Below, piece after piece: positions 16,306 to 25,504 of a stretch of DNA of 64,000 nt. The stretch is from Alphaproteobacteria bacterium. GTDB lineage: Bacteria > Pseudomonadota > Alphaproteobacteria > Micropepsales > Micropepsaceae. The position numbers and the translations under genes were made by a program. Position 1 is the stretch's first letter. Each line of letters starts with the position of its first letter. The stretch spans positions 57,692-121,691 of the forward strand of contig CANJBZ010000006.1 in assembly GCA_947473475.1 (NCBI GenBank). Reading direction: 5' to 3'. The notes below the pieces were generated by a model. The model worked only from the letters and a program-made list of their open reading frames with translations, was not told where the DNA came from and did no database searches.

Positions 16306-16366
16306 AGGCGATGGATACTTTGCAGGGGGAAAGGTAAGCGCATCCATTTATAGCACCTAGCTCGGC

Positions 16367-16720
16367 TTAGAGACCAAAGTCATATGAAGGGTCGAGCTTG
16401 CCAGCGTATTGCGCGCAGGCACCTGCGTTGCCGCTAACATCGAAGTGCCCAATTACGTCCATATCGATGAAAATACGAATCGTACAGCGAAGATTGAGCG
16501 CGTCCCCTCCTACATACGCAGCGTTTGACATTGACCAGATATAAAACTTTTCGCCCGCAATCTCTCCCTCGCTGCTGGGATAACCAAGCTTGTCAAAAGC
16601 TACTTTGACCGATTGACCGTGGAGACTACTAAGTTCTTTTTTTAGAACGGGCCACGGCTCGTTGACGCATGCCGCCAGAGCTACGGCAACAACAGGCAAT
16701 AAAAGAAGGCATTTCGTCAT
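16367..16720 (-). CDS. hypothetical lipoprotein
   Basis: Lipoprotein of 117 aa. The chosen ATG (16720) opens a short lipoprotein signal, MTKCLLLLPVVAVALAACVN, with lipobox LAAC. The track start 64 codons upstream has no such support. The mature domain includes LSSLHGQSVKVAFDKLGYPSSEG and a beta-rich part with two further cysteines (LRCTIR, GACAQY). The start of the mature region resembles small proteins with a SmpA/BamE-like strand (LxGxxxxxxxxxLGxP), but I would not name it. Base composition is lower in G+C than its neighbours. Confidence 0.6.
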   Translation of the reverse strand: MTKCLLLLPVVAVALAACVNEPWPVLKKELSSLHGQSVKVAFDKLGYPSSEGEIAGEKFYIWSMSNAAYVGGDALNLRCTIRIFIDMDVIGHFDVSGNAGACAQYAGKLDPSYDFGL

Positions 16721-16785
16721 AGCCGCCGCCTTTCGTTCGATTTCAATATATCCGGCATTTTCAGTAGTGGCACAGTTTACGGACG

Positions 16786-17205
16786 CTAATGACGAACCCA
16801 ATTGATAAATGGCAGCACCGCGAGGACAAGAGATAATAGGCCAAGCACGAGTGAAACCACCGCAAGTTTTGCTGCCACGCGATAAGCAGTTTCGGACGCA
16901 TTCCACGCCCAATAGACCTCGCCGAAGAAATTAGCCTCCACAATCTCAAAATCCTCTGACTGTTGAAAGCAGACGCCCATAGTGCGGCGGGAGGCATCAT
17001 CCATCAAAATTCGGCCGCGATCTTTTTCATCGTCGCTCCCGCGCAGAATGAAATATGTCGATTTTCCCTGAATGCTGAATTTGTGGACGCGCCCCTGCGT
17101 AAGGCCATTGCGACTATCTTCATGTATGCGAACGATATCTCTGAAAACTTCTTCCTTGCGGCCTTGGTGAACCTCTAACCTTCCCTTAAATTGCCCTCGC
17201 TTCAT
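16786..17205 (-). CDS. hypothetical protein with C-terminal membrane anchor
   Basis: 139 aa from the ATG at 17205, preceded by GGGAGCGGG. The soluble N-terminal part is rich in beta strands and charged residues (RVHKFSIQGKSTYFILRGSDD). One hydrophobic segment near the C-terminus (AAKLAVVSLVLGLLSLVLAVLPF) is a single anchor or short hairpin. No family is recognised. It lies in the accessory patch with atypical composition, upstream of a lipoprotein gene on the same strand (65 bp gap), so the two may be co-transcribed. Confidence 0.5.
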   Translation of the reverse strand: MKRGQFKGRLEVHQGRKEEVFRDIVRIHEDSRNGLTQGRVHKFSIQGKSTYFILRGSDDEKDRGRILMDDASRRTMGVCFQQSEDFEIVEANFFGEVYWAWNASETAYRVAAKLAVVSLVLGLLSLVLAVLPFINWVRH

Positions 17206-17338
17206 TTGCCCGCTCCCAGCCCTCAAGAAACGCAACCATATCAACAGTTACCTTTGCGGCCATGCCACATGCACGAAATAGATCGCCATCATGTTCGCGT
17301 AGTTCTATCAGGCGACTCACACCACCCTTGCAGACCAC
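17186..17338 (-). CDS. possible small ORF overlapping the next gene
   Basis: A 50-codon frame from GTG 17338 (or GTG 17320) to TAA 17186, absent from the track. It reads VSRLIELREHDGDLFRACG then VTVDMVAFLEGWERANEARAI, which looks protein-like and helical. The downstream gene starts inside it at 17205, an arrangement typical of coupled genes. It may also be the tail of a decayed gene. Low confidence. Confidence 0.3.
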   Translation of the reverse strand: MVCKGGVSRLIELREHDGDLFRACGMAAKVTVDMVAFLEGWERANEARAI

Positions 17339-17398
17339 TTTTTCGCGAACCGCGCCGAATCAGGGGTGTGTCTTCGACGTTTTGCGAGGGCCTTCAAC

Positions 17399-17550
17399 CG
17401 CTCGAAAAAGACCAATAGTGGCCAAAACGGGCCTTTCGCTGGGAACCGTCGCGACCGCGCTGAAGCGGCTCAAGGTGCGATGCTGACTTTCTGGATATCG
17501 GGCATGAAACCTGTGCCGAGCCTTTCAATCCCGAATGGAGGACTAGAAGC
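17399..17550 (+). pseudogene. Fic-family protein C-terminal remnant
   Basis: RKRPIVAKTGLSLGTVATALKRLK reads like the C-terminal winged helix of Fic-family proteins (RPIV...TGLS..TV..AL.RL). In a shifted frame, DFLDIGHETCAEPF resembles the usual YLDIL.EGTEP ending. The Fic core with HPFxxGNG is absent. I infer a deletion-decayed gene. It belongs to the same accessory patch as the resolvase fragment. Confidence 0.45.
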
Positions 17551-17555
17551 GGGCC

Positions 17556-18227
17556 TTAACTTTGCTCGGCTGGCACCGCAAACAATGCGCCGGTGATGCG
17601 GTAATTGTTGAACAGCCAGTAGAGCTTGCGCATGGAGCGTTTCCAGCCGCCGAAGGCGACGAAGGGGAACGGGAAGCGGAAAACGTGCCGCAGCAAAATC
17701 AGCGGCCGCTGCCGGACCTGCCCGCGATACGACTCGCCGACGTCGATGATCTCCCCTTTGAGCATGGCGGCGGGCGAAAACAACGCGGCCAGTTCGGCCG
17801 GCGAGGGCCGGAACATCGTGTCGATGGGATCGCGGTGGTGCGGGTAGCTATAGGGCACGGTGACGGCGATCAGCCCGCCCGGCCCTACGATCTCACCGCA
17901 CCGGCGGGCCAGGATTTCCGGTGAAACGACATGCTCCAGGATATTGCAGCATAGGATCGACTTGGGCTGGAACGCCCGAATGCGCGGCAAATCGGCGTCG
18001 GAAAGCACGTCGGCGCGAATGTCGATGCCGTCCCCCTCCCGGTTGTCCAAATGAATGATTTGGACCCCCCGTGCCCGCAAGGGCGCGAACAGCCGCTGCT
18101 CGGCCCAGGGCTGCTCCACCTCGCGAAAACGGGCGGTGCTGCTGCCGATATTGAGCAGCGGCGACAGCTCTTCCACAGGTCTGTCCCGCAGCAATTTTTC
18201 CAGCCAGATCGCCTCGGCCTCGAACAT
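17556..18227 (-). CDS. class I SAM-dependent methyltransferase
   Basis: 223 aa from the ATG at 18227, which has AAAGGCGGGGGG upstream. The track start 49 codons earlier lies in repeat copy B. Methyltransferase signs: LLNIGSSTARFREV in place of the usual glycine motif, IHLDNREGDGIDIRADV (acidic strand), ILCCNILEHVVSPEILARRCGEIVGPGGLIAVTVPYSYPHH. The C-terminus has an amphipathic or hydrophobic FRFPFPFVAFGGW stretch and WLFNNYRITGALFAV, which may touch the membrane. The substrate is unknown. A saccharide or lipid modification is possible. Confidence 0.75.
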   Translation of the reverse strand: MFEAEAIWLEKLLRDRPVEELSPLLNIGSSTARFREVEQPWAEQRLFAPLRARGVQIIHLDNREGDGIDIRADVLSDADLPRIRAFQPKSILCCNILEHVVSPEILARRCGEIVGPGGLIAVTVPYSYPHHRDPIDTMFRPSPAELAALFSPAAMLKGEIIDVGESYRGQVRQRPLILLRHVFRFPFPFVAFGGWKRSMRKLYWLFNNYRITGALFAVPAEQS

Positions 18228-18256
18228 CCCCCCGCCTTTCCGGGCTATCGCGTGTT

Positions 18257-18400
18257 CACCTCCCCCAACGCGGGGAGGTCGAAATTGTGAGCGGAGCGAG
18301 CAATTTCGGGTGGGGGGAGCTATCCGCAACAATCCCCCACCCGAAATCCCTCGCGGCTGACGCCGCTTCTGCATTTCGACCTCCCCGCAAGGGGGAGGTG
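18257..18400. repeat. interspersed palindromic repeat, copy B
   Basis: About 144 bp, bounded by CACCTCCCCC and GGGGGAGGTG, with the same internal order as copy A. It fills most of the interval between the methyltransferase (-) and chorismate mutase (+) genes. The rest of this 347-bp gap (18401-18574) shows no gene. It must hold the promoter of the chorismate mutase operon. Confidence 0.85.
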
Positions 18401-18574
18401 ATTGAAGATGCGATATCCTCGCTATGTCTTTCGCGCGGCACAGTGCGGCAAAGGCTGCTGCCTCGCAACGCTTTGATTTTGCGCGGCTCCGCCCCTATCA
18501 ATAGGCGGCTGCCAGGGGAGCGCGGGCTTACGGCGCGCTTACAGAGCAGCAGGGAATTTGGGGTCTGGCGGTTT

Positions 18575-19459
18575 ATGAACAGTGAGAAGAGTACGCTCGA
18601 AACGCTGCGGGAGGAGATCGACAGGATCGACAACACCCTGCACGACCTGCTGATGCACCGGGCGGAAGTGAGCGGCCAGATCGCGAAGGCCAAACAGCCG
18701 GCTGCCAGCATCAATGGCGTGCCTGTGCCCGCTTTGCGGCCGGCGCGCGAAGCCGCCATCCTGCGGCGGCTGTTGGCGCGGCATCAGGGCGAAATGCCCG
18801 CCCGCGTACTGGTTCGCATTTGGCGCGAGATCATCGCGGCCTCGTTACGGGTGCAAAACAAGTTTCACCTGCATGTCTACGCGGCGGACAATCAGTCCGC
18901 CTTTGCCGACATCGCCCACGACCATTTCGGCTCGTTCACCCCCCTCCGGCTGCACACACGGCCCTCGCTGGTGGTCCATGCCTGCGCGGAGGAACCTTAT
19001 TCGCTGGGTATCGTGCCGCTCCCGGAGATCGAGGAGCCGGGCCCATCCTGGTGGGCGCAACTGGCGCCGGCGGGCGAAAGAGGCCCGCGCGTGGTGGCCA
19101 AGCTTCCCTTTGTTCAGGATGGGGACGACGTCCAGTCGGCCTATGCCATCGGCACGGTAGAACACGAGCCGTCCGGCGACGATACGACGCTGCTGCTGAT
19201 GGAAATTGCGCCGGGCATCTCGCGGGGGACGCTTCAGAATCTGCTTAAAAGCTCGGGGTTGGAAGCCAAGCTGGTGGCGGCGGGCCGTCTGCTGGAGAAG
19301 AAGACGCCCGACGAAATCCTTTTGGAGGTGAAGGGCTTTGTCGGGAAGGACGACCCGCGGCTCAAGGCGCTGGCCGAAGCGGCGGGCGATTCCGTCACCC
19401 GCACCGCCCCCATCGGTGGCTATGCCAACCCGGTTATGCTACCCGCGCGGGCCAGTTGA
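18575..19459 (+). CDS. chorismate mutase (AroQ type) with C-terminal unknown domain
   Basis: 294 aa from the ATG at 18575; the upstream 96 codons of the track run through the repeat region. Residues about 5-95 are an AroQ fold: LREEIDRIDNTLHDLLMHRAEVSGQIAKAK then ARPAREAAILRRLLARH and VRIWREIIAAS. They convert chorismate to prephenate. The remaining 200 residues (SAFADIAHDHFG, LGIVPLPEIEEPGPSWW, ending GGYANPVML) look like a shrunken prephenate-dehydratase or regulatory domain, but the catalytic T-R-F motif of PheA is not seen. It heads a run with hisC and tyrC, so it feeds tyrosine and phenylalanine synthesis. Confidence 0.85.
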   Translation: MNSEKSTLETLREEIDRIDNTLHDLLMHRAEVSGQIAKAKQPAASINGVPVPALRPAREAAILRRLLARHQGEMPARVLVRIWREIIAASLRVQNKFHLHVYAADNQSAFADIAHDHFGSFTPLRLHTRPSLVVHACAEEPYSLGIVPLPEIEEPGPSWWAQLAPAGERGPRVVAKLPFVQDGDDVQSAYAIGTVEHEPSGDDTTLLLMEIAPGISRGTLQNLLKSSGLEAKLVAAGRLLEKKTPDEILLEVKGFVGKDDPRLKALAEAAGDSVTRTAPIGGYANPVMLPARAS

Positions 19460-19465
19460 CGGATT

Positions 19466-20563
19466 ATGGCCATGCAGCTTTCCCCCAAACCCGGCGTAAT
19501 GGATATCGAGGCCTATGTGCCCGGCCGCTCCGAGGCCAAGGGTGCGGCCCGAATCTTCAAGCTGTCTTCGAACGAGTCGCCCTTCGGGCCGAGCCCGAAC
19601 GCGGTCACGGCGTATGAGACGGCGGAATCGACGCTCGGCATTTATCCCGAAGGCACCGCGCGAATCCTGCGCGAGGCGATTGCCGCCCATTACGGGCTGG
19701 CCGCAGACCGCATCGTTTGCGGCAATGGGTCGGACGAAATTCTGACACTGCTCGCCAATGCCTATGTGAATCCCGGCGATGAGGTGCTGTTCAGCGCACA
19801 TGCGTTTTCGCTTTATAAAATCGCGACGCTTGCCAATAGCGGCGTGCCCATCGAAGTCCCGACACCGGATTTGACGCTGCACATCGACGACATGATTGCG
19901 CGCGTTACCGAAAAAACGCGGCTCGTCTATGTTGCCAATCCCAACAATCCGACGGCGAGCTATGTCCCGGTTTCCGAAATGCGCCGGCTGCACCGCGCGC
20001 TGCCGCAAAGCGCTATTCTGGTGATCGACGCCGCCTATGCCGAATATGTGCAGAAGAACGATTACGAAGCCGGCATCGAACTGGTCAGCACCACCAGCAA
20101 CGTGGTGATGACGCGCACGTTCTCGAAAGTGTACGGCCTTGCCGGCATTCGCGTGGGCTGGGCCTATTGCCCCAAGGCCATCGCCGACGTGCTGCATCGC
20201 ATACGCGCGCCGTTCAACGTCAACATTGCGGCCCAACGCGCTGCGGTCGCCGCGCTTGCCGACACAGGACACACAGAGCGCGCGATCAAGCACAATGACA
20301 CCTGGCGCGCCTGGCTGATCGAGCATATCCGTGCGCTCGGTTTGCGGGTAGACGACAGCGCCGCCAATTTCATTTTGATACACTTCCCGGACGCGCAAGG
20401 GCGCCGCGCGACAGACGCGGACCGTTTCCTGATGGCGCGCGGAATCATCATGCGCGCCTGCACGTCCTATGAATTGCCGAATTGTCTGCGTCTGACGGTG
20501 GGCAGCGAAGAGGCGAACCGCGTGGCGTTTGCCGCGTTGCAGGAATTCCTGGCGGCGGCATGA
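19466..20563 (+). CDS. hisC: histidinol-phosphate/aromatic aminotransferase
   Basis: PLP-dependent aminotransferase, 365 aa, acting in histidine synthesis and probably also on prephenate or aromatic keto acids, as expected for this neighbourhood. The family fold is visible: LSSNESPFGPSPNAV, CGNGSDEIL, VANPNNPTASYV, DAAYAEYV, PLP lysine in TRTFSKVYGLAGIRVGWAY and NVNIAAQRAA. It begins 7 nt after the chorismate mutase stop. tyrC overlaps its stop by ATGA. ATG codons at 19466 and 19472 are equivalent. Confidence 0.93.
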   Translation: MAMQLSPKPGVMDIEAYVPGRSEAKGAARIFKLSSNESPFGPSPNAVTAYETAESTLGIYPEGTARILREAIAAHYGLAADRIVCGNGSDEILTLLANAYVNPGDEVLFSAHAFSLYKIATLANSGVPIEVPTPDLTLHIDDMIARVTEKTRLVYVANPNNPTASYVPVSEMRRLHRALPQSAILVIDAAYAEYVQKNDYEAGIELVSTTSNVVMTRTFSKVYGLAGIRVGWAYCPKAIADVLHRIRAPFNVNIAAQRAAVAALADTGHTERAIKHNDTWRAWLIEHIRALGLRVDDSAANFILIHFPDAQGRRATDADRFLMARGIIMRACTSYELPNCLRLTVGSEEANRVAFAALQEFLAAA

Positions 20564-21498
20564 GCGAAACGGCTCCTATCTTCGGCAAGCTTACCCTTAT
20601 CGGCGCGGGACTGATCGGATCGTCGATCGCCCATGCCGCGCGCCGCGCAAATCTGGTGGGCCACATCGCGGCCTACATTCCGCGGCCCGAAACCCGGGCG
20701 CGCGCCGAAAAGGCGGGCTTTGCCAATTCGCTGCATGCCGATTTGGAGCCCGCCGTTACGGACGCGGATTGCGTGGTGCTGGCGACGCCCATCGGTACAT
20801 ACAAATCGCTCGCCGAAAACATTGCGCCCTATTTGAAGCCCGGCGCCATCCTGACCGATGTGGGCTCGGTTAAAGGCGTTGTGGTCAACGAGGTTGGGCC
20901 GCACGTCCCCCCCGGCGTGAATTTCATTCCGGGCCATCCGGTGGCCGGCACGGAGCATTCGGGACCGGAAGCCGGGTTTGCCGAATTGTTCGATGGGCGG
21001 TGGTGCATTTTGACTCCGGTGCCGGGCACCGATTCGCAAGCCTTGGAACGGCTGAAGACGTTCTGGCAACGCTGCGGCAGCAGTGTGGAAATCATGGAAG
21101 CCAAGCACCACGATCTGGTTCTGGCGATTACCAGCCATGTGCCGCATTTGATCGCCTACAACATTGTGGGCACAGCGGCCGATCTCGAGACCGTGACGCA
21201 GAGCGAAGTCATCAAATATTCCGCCAGCGGCTTTCGCGACTTCACGCGCATCGCGGCGTCCGATCCGACGATGTGGCGCGATATTTTCCTCAACAACCGC
21301 GAGGCGGTTCTGGAAATGCTGGGCCGCTTCAATGAGGATCTGGCGGCCCTTCAGCGCGCGGTACGTTGGGGCGACGGCGATGCGCTGTTCAACCTGTTCA
21401 CGCGGACCCGCGCTATTCGCCGCTCCATCATCGAAGCGGGACAGGATACGCCGGCGCCGAATTTCGGGCGCTCAGGGACTTCCAGCCCGCGCCGGTAA
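20560..21498 (+). CDS. tyrC: prephenate/arogenate dehydrogenase
   Basis: NAD(P)-dependent oxidative decarboxylation of prephenate or arogenate on the way to tyrosine. 312 aa from the ATG overlapping the hisC stop. Rossmann motif TLIGAGLIGSSIAHAAR is near residue 15, then LTDVGSVKG, NFIPGHPVAGTEHSG (catalytic His) and ITSHVPHLIAYN. There is no C-terminal ACT domain, so no allosteric tyrosine site is visible. The TyrA/TyrC substrate preference cannot be told from sequence. The convergent DUF2125 gene overlaps its last 27 nt. Confidence 0.9.
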   Translation: MSETAPIFGKLTLIGAGLIGSSIAHAARRANLVGHIAAYIPRPETRARAEKAGFANSLHADLEPAVTDADCVVLATPIGTYKSLAENIAPYLKPGAILTDVGSVKGVVVNEVGPHVPPGVNFIPGHPVAGTEHSGPEAGFAELFDGRWCILTPVPGTDSQALERLKTFWQRCGSSVEIMEAKHHDLVLAITSHVPHLIAYNIVGTAADLETVTQSEVIKYSASGFRDFTRIAASDPTMWRDIFLNNREAVLEMLGRFNEDLAALQRAVRWGDGDALFNLFTRTRAIRRSIIEAGQDTPAPNFGRSGTSSPRR

Positions 21499-22419
21499 GG
21501 CTAGTTTTATTCCGCCCTTGGCAAAGACGAGCCCAAAGGGAATCCGCGCGTCTCCCGTTCCGATTTGCTCGCCCGTCAGGGTGCCGGAAGGCCGGTTCTG
21601 ATCGTCGAGAACAAGATCGCCCTTCAGATCGCCGTGGGCACTGCCCCAGTTCACCGCCAGATCGCTGACGCTGAGAGCGCCACCGGCTTTGCGCCACGCC
21701 AACACCGCGTCGGCAATACTGATCTGAGCGGTTCGGAGCGGCTCCAGGGTCTGGCGTTGTGTCAGTTTGCCGGTTAAGCGGCTTCCCGGCAAAAGCAGTT
21801 CGCCGCCGCCGGTCCAGCCGGCGCCGATCTTTGCGTTATTAACCTCGGCGATGACGTCCGCTCTGTTGTCCGGCCGCGCCAGCACATGAAGCTGCATCCG
21901 ATCGGCGCTGAACGTGTCCTGCGGCTTGGCGCTGGCATCGGCTTCTTTCGCCTGCACGCCGTATAGATCGGCATCGAAGCGGGTGAGTTTGCCTTCGACG
22001 AAAATGGCGCTGGCTCGCGCGACGGCCGGGGTGACATAGGTGACGCGTGGAACGCCGCCCATACGCAACGGCGGACGCGCGAAGGACTGCAAGCCCGACG
22101 CCTCGAAAATGAACCGGTCGCGCTCATAGGAAAGCGCGTGTACGGCCAGCTTCTCGCTGCGCCACGCCGTCTCGCCTTCCGGAGCCCGGTGCGAAAAGGT
22201 TACCCCCGACAGCACGACGTCCAGCCGGAACGGATAACCGCCGACCGATTTCTCCGCGAAGGCAAAGACGACGCCGGGAAGGACTTCCCCGCCATTGGCG
22301 CGGTCCAGACGCGCGGCCAGCGTATCGGCCTGCACGCGCCAGAAGACGGAATAGAGAATGACGAGCAGGACCAGCAGCCCGACAGGGCCGTAGAAGAAGA
22401 TTCGATTGGAATAAGACAT
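21472..22419 (-). CDS. DUF2125 domain protein
   Basis: Protein of 315 aa with one N-terminal membrane helix (VGLLVLLVILYSVFW) and a periplasmic domain. GGYPFRLDVVLSGV is a recognisable DUF2125 segment. Repeated strands (LKGDLVLDDQNRPSGTLTGEQIG) are like AsmA/TamB-type barrels and hint at an envelope role. The biochemical function is unknown. It convergently overlaps the end of tyrC by 27 nt and lies 44 nt downstream of nrdJ. Confidence 0.85.
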   Translation of the reverse strand: MSYSNRIFFYGPVGLLVLLVILYSVFWRVQADTLAARLDRANGGEVLPGVVFAFAEKSVGGYPFRLDVVLSGVTFSHRAPEGETAWRSEKLAVHALSYERDRFIFEASGLQSFARPPLRMGGVPRVTYVTPAVARASAIFVEGKLTRFDADLYGVQAKEADASAKPQDTFSADRMQLHVLARPDNRADVIAEVNNAKIGAGWTGGGELLLPGSRLTGKLTQRQTLEPLRTAQISIADAVLAWRKAGGALSVSDLAVNWGSAHGDLKGDLVLDDQNRPSGTLTGEQIGTGDARIPFGLVFAKGGIKLALPARAGSP

Positions 22420-22463
22420 CAGCGAACGACAGGGGACAGATCAGCGGGCGACAGTCTGGCAGG

Positions 22464-24842
22464 TCAGCCGCATTTGGAATAGCCGCAGGAGATGCAGGTG
22501 TCGCAGCCTTCCAGCTTCACCAGCCCCACGGCGCTGCAGCGAGGGCAGCGCCGCACAGGGGCTCCTTCGGCGTTCGCCTCCGCGGCTGCGGTCCGTTGCG
22601 CATCGGTCTCGTCTCGCCGACCTTTGTTCATGAAACCGATCGCGTTGAGGTGGCGCTCGATTACCTCGCCGATGGCCGCCAGCAGCGAGGGAACGTAGCG
22701 GTTGCCCATCCATTGTCCGCCGCGCGGGTCGAACACGGCCTTAAGCTCTTCAACCACGAAGCTGACATCGCCGCCCCGGCGGAACACCGCGCTGATCATC
22801 CGCGTGAGGGCAACCGTCCAGGCATAATGTTCCATGTTCTTGGAATTTATGAAGATTTCAAAGGGACGGCGGCGGCCGCCTTCCTCGATATCGTTGATGG
22901 TAATGTAGAAGGCGTGGTCGAGATCGGGCCAGCGAACCTTATAGGTGTGGCCCGGTAGATCGCCCGGCCGGTCCAGCGGCTTGGTCATATAGACGACGTC
23001 GGCATCGGCGCGCTCAAGTGGCCGGGGAGCCAGCGCCACGGCAGCGACGGGGAGCGCAGTTGGAACCGATGAGGGCATTGGCGCCAGCACAGGCCGATCC
23101 GCGGCAACGCGCGCGCGCGACTCCGTTTCTTCGGATGCTTGGCGCGGCTCGTCGAGCGTTTGCAGCACGGCGCCCGTCACCGCGTTCGGACGGAATGTTG
23201 TGCAGCCCTTGCAGCCCTCGCGATAGGCCGTGCGGTAAACGTCCTTGAACGCGTCGAAGGAAATCGAGGGCGGGCAGTTGATCGTCTTGGAAATGGAGCT
23301 GTCGATATATTTCTGCGCCGCCGCCTGCACGGCCAGATGATCGGACGGCGCCAATTCCTGCGCCGTCACGAAATAATCGGGCAGCGCGGTTTCTTCGCCG
23401 AATGTTTCGCGGAACATCCGGTACGCGTAATCGGACACCATTTCCTGACGCCGCGATCCGTCGGGCATCAGCACTTTGCGCCTGTAGCTATGCGCAAACA
23501 CCGGCTCGATGCCGCCGGAAACATTGTCCGCAAACAGCGAGATGGTGCCGGTGGGTGCAATGGACGTGAGCAGCCCATTGCGGATTCCGTGCAGCGCAAT
23601 GGCGTCGCGAATATCCTGTGGCAGCGCGGCGATGTTCGGCCGCGACAGATACGCTTCGCGGTCGAACAGCGGAAAGGCGCCTTTCTCCGCCGCCAATTCG
23701 GCTGACGCGGCGTAGGCGTTGTCGCGCAGGATTGTCAGCCAGCGTTCGATGAGCGCGAGACTTTCCTTAGAGCCGTAACGCGTGCGGCAGAAGATCAGCG
23801 CATCGGCAAGGCCGGTAACGCCCAGGCCGATACGGCGTTTCTCTCTGGCTTCTGTTTCCTGCGCGGGCAGCGGAAAGCGCGAAATATCGATGACATTGTC
23901 GAGGAAGCGAATGGCCGTGTGCGTGAGACGCGCAAGCTCGGCTTCATCAAGAACCGCATCGTCCGCAAACGGACGTTCGACAAGCTTGGCAAGATTGATC
24001 GAACCCAGCAGGCACGCGCCATAGGGCGGCAAGGGCTGTTCGCCGCATGGATTGGTGGCGTAGATTTCTTCGCAATAGGACAGATTGTTGAGCGCATTCA
24101 CGCGGTCGATAAAGATCACGCCCGGCTCGGCGGCTTCATAGGTACAGACCATTATTTTGTCCCACAGCGCGCGGGCGGAAATGGTGCGGTACACCGTTCC
24201 GTCGAAAACCAGGTCCCACGGACGGTCGTTTTCCACCGCCGCCATGAAAGCATCCGTCACGAGCACGGACAGATTGAAATTGCGCAGCCGTTCTCCGCTA
24301 CGCTTGGCCTCCACGAATTCTTCGATATCCGGGTGGGAGCAGATCAGCGTTCCCATCATGGCGCCGCGCCGTGCGCCCGCGGACATGATGGTCCGGCACA
24401 TGGAATCCCATACGTCCATGAACGACACAGGCCCGGACGCATCCGCGCCGACGCCTTTCACCGCCGCGCCTTTCGGACGCAGCGTGGAGAAGTCGTAGCC
24501 GATGCCGCCGCCCTGCTGCATGGTGAGAGCGGCTTCGCGCAAATGGCCGAAAATGCTCGACAGGGTATCGCCGATCCGCCCCATGACGAAGCAGTTGAAC
24601 AGCGTGACGGTCCGGCCCGTGCCTGCGCCCGCAAGGATGCGGCCGGCGGGAAGAAATCGGTGATCGGCGAGGGCTTCCCCAAAGGACAGCGCCCAAGCCT
24701 GCCGCTTTTCAGGGGCTTCCGCTGCCGCCGCAGCCAGCGCAACACGGGCCCATGTTGCCGTGACCGTTTGATCGATCGGCGTACCGTCCGGCGCTTTCAG
24801 CCGGTACTTCATGTCCCAAATCTGATGCGAGATCGTGTCCAC
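22464..24842 (-). CDS. nrdJ: adenosylcobalamin-dependent class II ribonucleotide reductase
   Basis: Reduces ribonucleotides for DNA synthesis using a cobalamin radical, so it works with or without oxygen. 792 aa. Core residues: [13 protein letters not shown] and [12 protein letters not shown] (N-terminal Cys half), the active-site loop [18 protein letters not shown] with catalytic Cys and Glu, and the [22 protein letters not shown] segment. The C-terminal domain ends in a zinc ribbon ([14 protein letters not shown] then CISCGYSKC) that probably serves as the rereduction tail. No B12 riboswitch is recognisable in the 190 nt upstream. Upstream also lie two palindromes. Confidence 0.95.
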   Translation of the reverse strand: MDTISHQIWDMKYRLKAPDGTPIDQTVTATWARVALAAAAAEAPEKRQAWALSFGEALADHRFLPAGRILAGAGTGRTVTLFNCFVMGRIGDTLSSIFGHLREAALTMQQGGGIGYDFSTLRPKGAAVKGVGADASGPVSFMDVWDSMCRTIMSAGARRGAMMGTLICSHPDIEEFVEAKRSGERLRNFNLSVLVTDAFMAAVENDRPWDLVFDGTVYRTISARALWDKIMVCTYEAAEPGVIFIDRVNALNNLSYCEEIYATNPCGEQPLPPYGACLLGSINLAKLVERPFADDAVLDEAELARLTHTAIRFLDNVIDISRFPLPAQETEAREKRRIGLGVTGLADALIFCRTRYGSKESLALIERWLTILRDNAYAASAELAAEKGAFPLFDREAYLSRPNIAALPQDIRDAIALHGIRNGLLTSIAPTGTISLFADNVSGGIEPVFAHSYRRKVLMPDGSRRQEMVSDYAYRMFRETFGEETALPDYFVTAQELAPSDHLAVQAAAQKYIDSSISKTINCPPSISFDAFKDVYRTAYREGCKGCTTFRPNAVTGAVLQTLDEPRQASEETESRARVAADRPVLAPMPSSVPTALPVAAVALAPRPLERADADVVYMTKPLDRPGDLPGHTYKVRWPDLDHAFYITINDIEEGGRRRPFEIFINSKNMEHYAWTVALTRMISAVFRRGGDVSFVVEELKAVFDPRGGQWMGNRYVPSLLAAIGEVIERHLNAIGFMNKGRRDETDAQRTAAAEANAEGAPVRRCPRCSAVGLVKLEGCDTCISCGYSKCG

Positions 24843-24930
24843 GGGCGTCCGTCTTTCTCAGACACCCAATGTTTGCTCTGAAAGGCCCGGAGTCAACTAT
24901 TGTTCGTGGTTCGTTCCCGATGCGCGTGCC

Positions 24931-24970
24931 TTGAGCATGATCCGATCAGGTTGAATCGGATCATGCTCAA
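24931..24970. repeat. GAGCATGATCCGAT palindrome, copy 1
   Basis: Perfect 16-bp arms TTGAGCATGATCCGAT and ATCGGATCATGCTCAA around an 8-nt loop. A second copy is at 63818-63859. This element is widespread in intergenic DNA of some alphaproteobacteria. Confidence 0.85.
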
Positions 24971-24985
24971 GATTCTTAGTTTGCC

Positions 24986-25029
24986 GCGCAATCTAACGGC
25001 GAACCGGCATCCACTTCGCCGGATTGCGC
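24986..25029. repeat. GCGCAATC palindromic element, copy 2
   Basis: Same order as the element at 9024-9067: GCGCAATC, CGGCGAACCG, CACTTCGCCGGATTGCGC. It immediately precedes the stop of the DUF2569 gene (25031) and adjoins the GAGCATGATCCGAT palindrome, so two repeat types are nested between nrdJ and DUF2569. Confidence 0.7.
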
Positions 25030-25030
25030 T

Positions 25031-25504
25031 CTAGCCGGCAAAGGTTGCCCGCACCCGGCGCGATTGTTCCAGGTACACCAGCCATGCGCCGGAAATCAGG
25101 ATTTGGGTTATCGCCTGAAACGTCGCCGGTCCGCGGACCATGCTGGCGATTGCCGGATCGGAAACGGACACGACCGCGCCCAAGACCACCATGCCCAATT
25201 CCAGGACGCCCAAGGTCAGCATCACAATGAAGAAAATCTTGCCAATGGAAGCTGCGCCTGGACGCAGCCGCATGAGGCCAATACCTGCATAGAGTGAGAA
25301 GAGGGCGATGCCCGTTTGCACCACCGCGCCCACCATCAGCACGTTCTGCACCGCTGCCGAGCCTTGGCCCAGCGAAAGCGCCATGAGAACCGGAACGGCC
25401 CGCAGCGGTTCAAACAGCAAAAGATAAGCAACCAGAACCAGCAGCCAGCCGCCAATCCCTTGCCGCCCCGATTCGCCTGATCGTGTGGCTTGCTCTGCGC
25501 TCAC
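25031..25504 (-). CDS. DUF2569 membrane protein
   Basis: 157 aa with four hydrophobic segments: GGWLLVLVAYLLLF, VLMVGAVVQTGIALFSLY, GKIFFIVMLTLGVLELGMVVLG and AITQILISGAWLVYL. The start GIGGWLLV and ending SGAWLVYLEQSRRVRATF are typical of DUF2569. Function is unknown, inner membrane is expected. The start overlaps the plsC stop, so it is the last gene of the plsC run on the minus strand. Confidence 0.85.
   Translation of the reverse strand: MSAEQATRSGESGRQGIGGWLLVLVAYLLLFEPLRAVPVLMALSLGQGSAAVQNVLMVGAVVQTGIALFSLYAGIGLMRLRPGAASIGKIFFIVMLTLGVLELGMVVLGAVVSVSDPAIASMVRGPATFQAITQILISGAWLVYLEQSRRVRATFAG

Noticed and set aside
24843-25030. Cobalamin riboswitch upstream of nrdJ
   Set aside because: The interval consists mainly of two palindromic repeats and shows no B12-box-like sequence.
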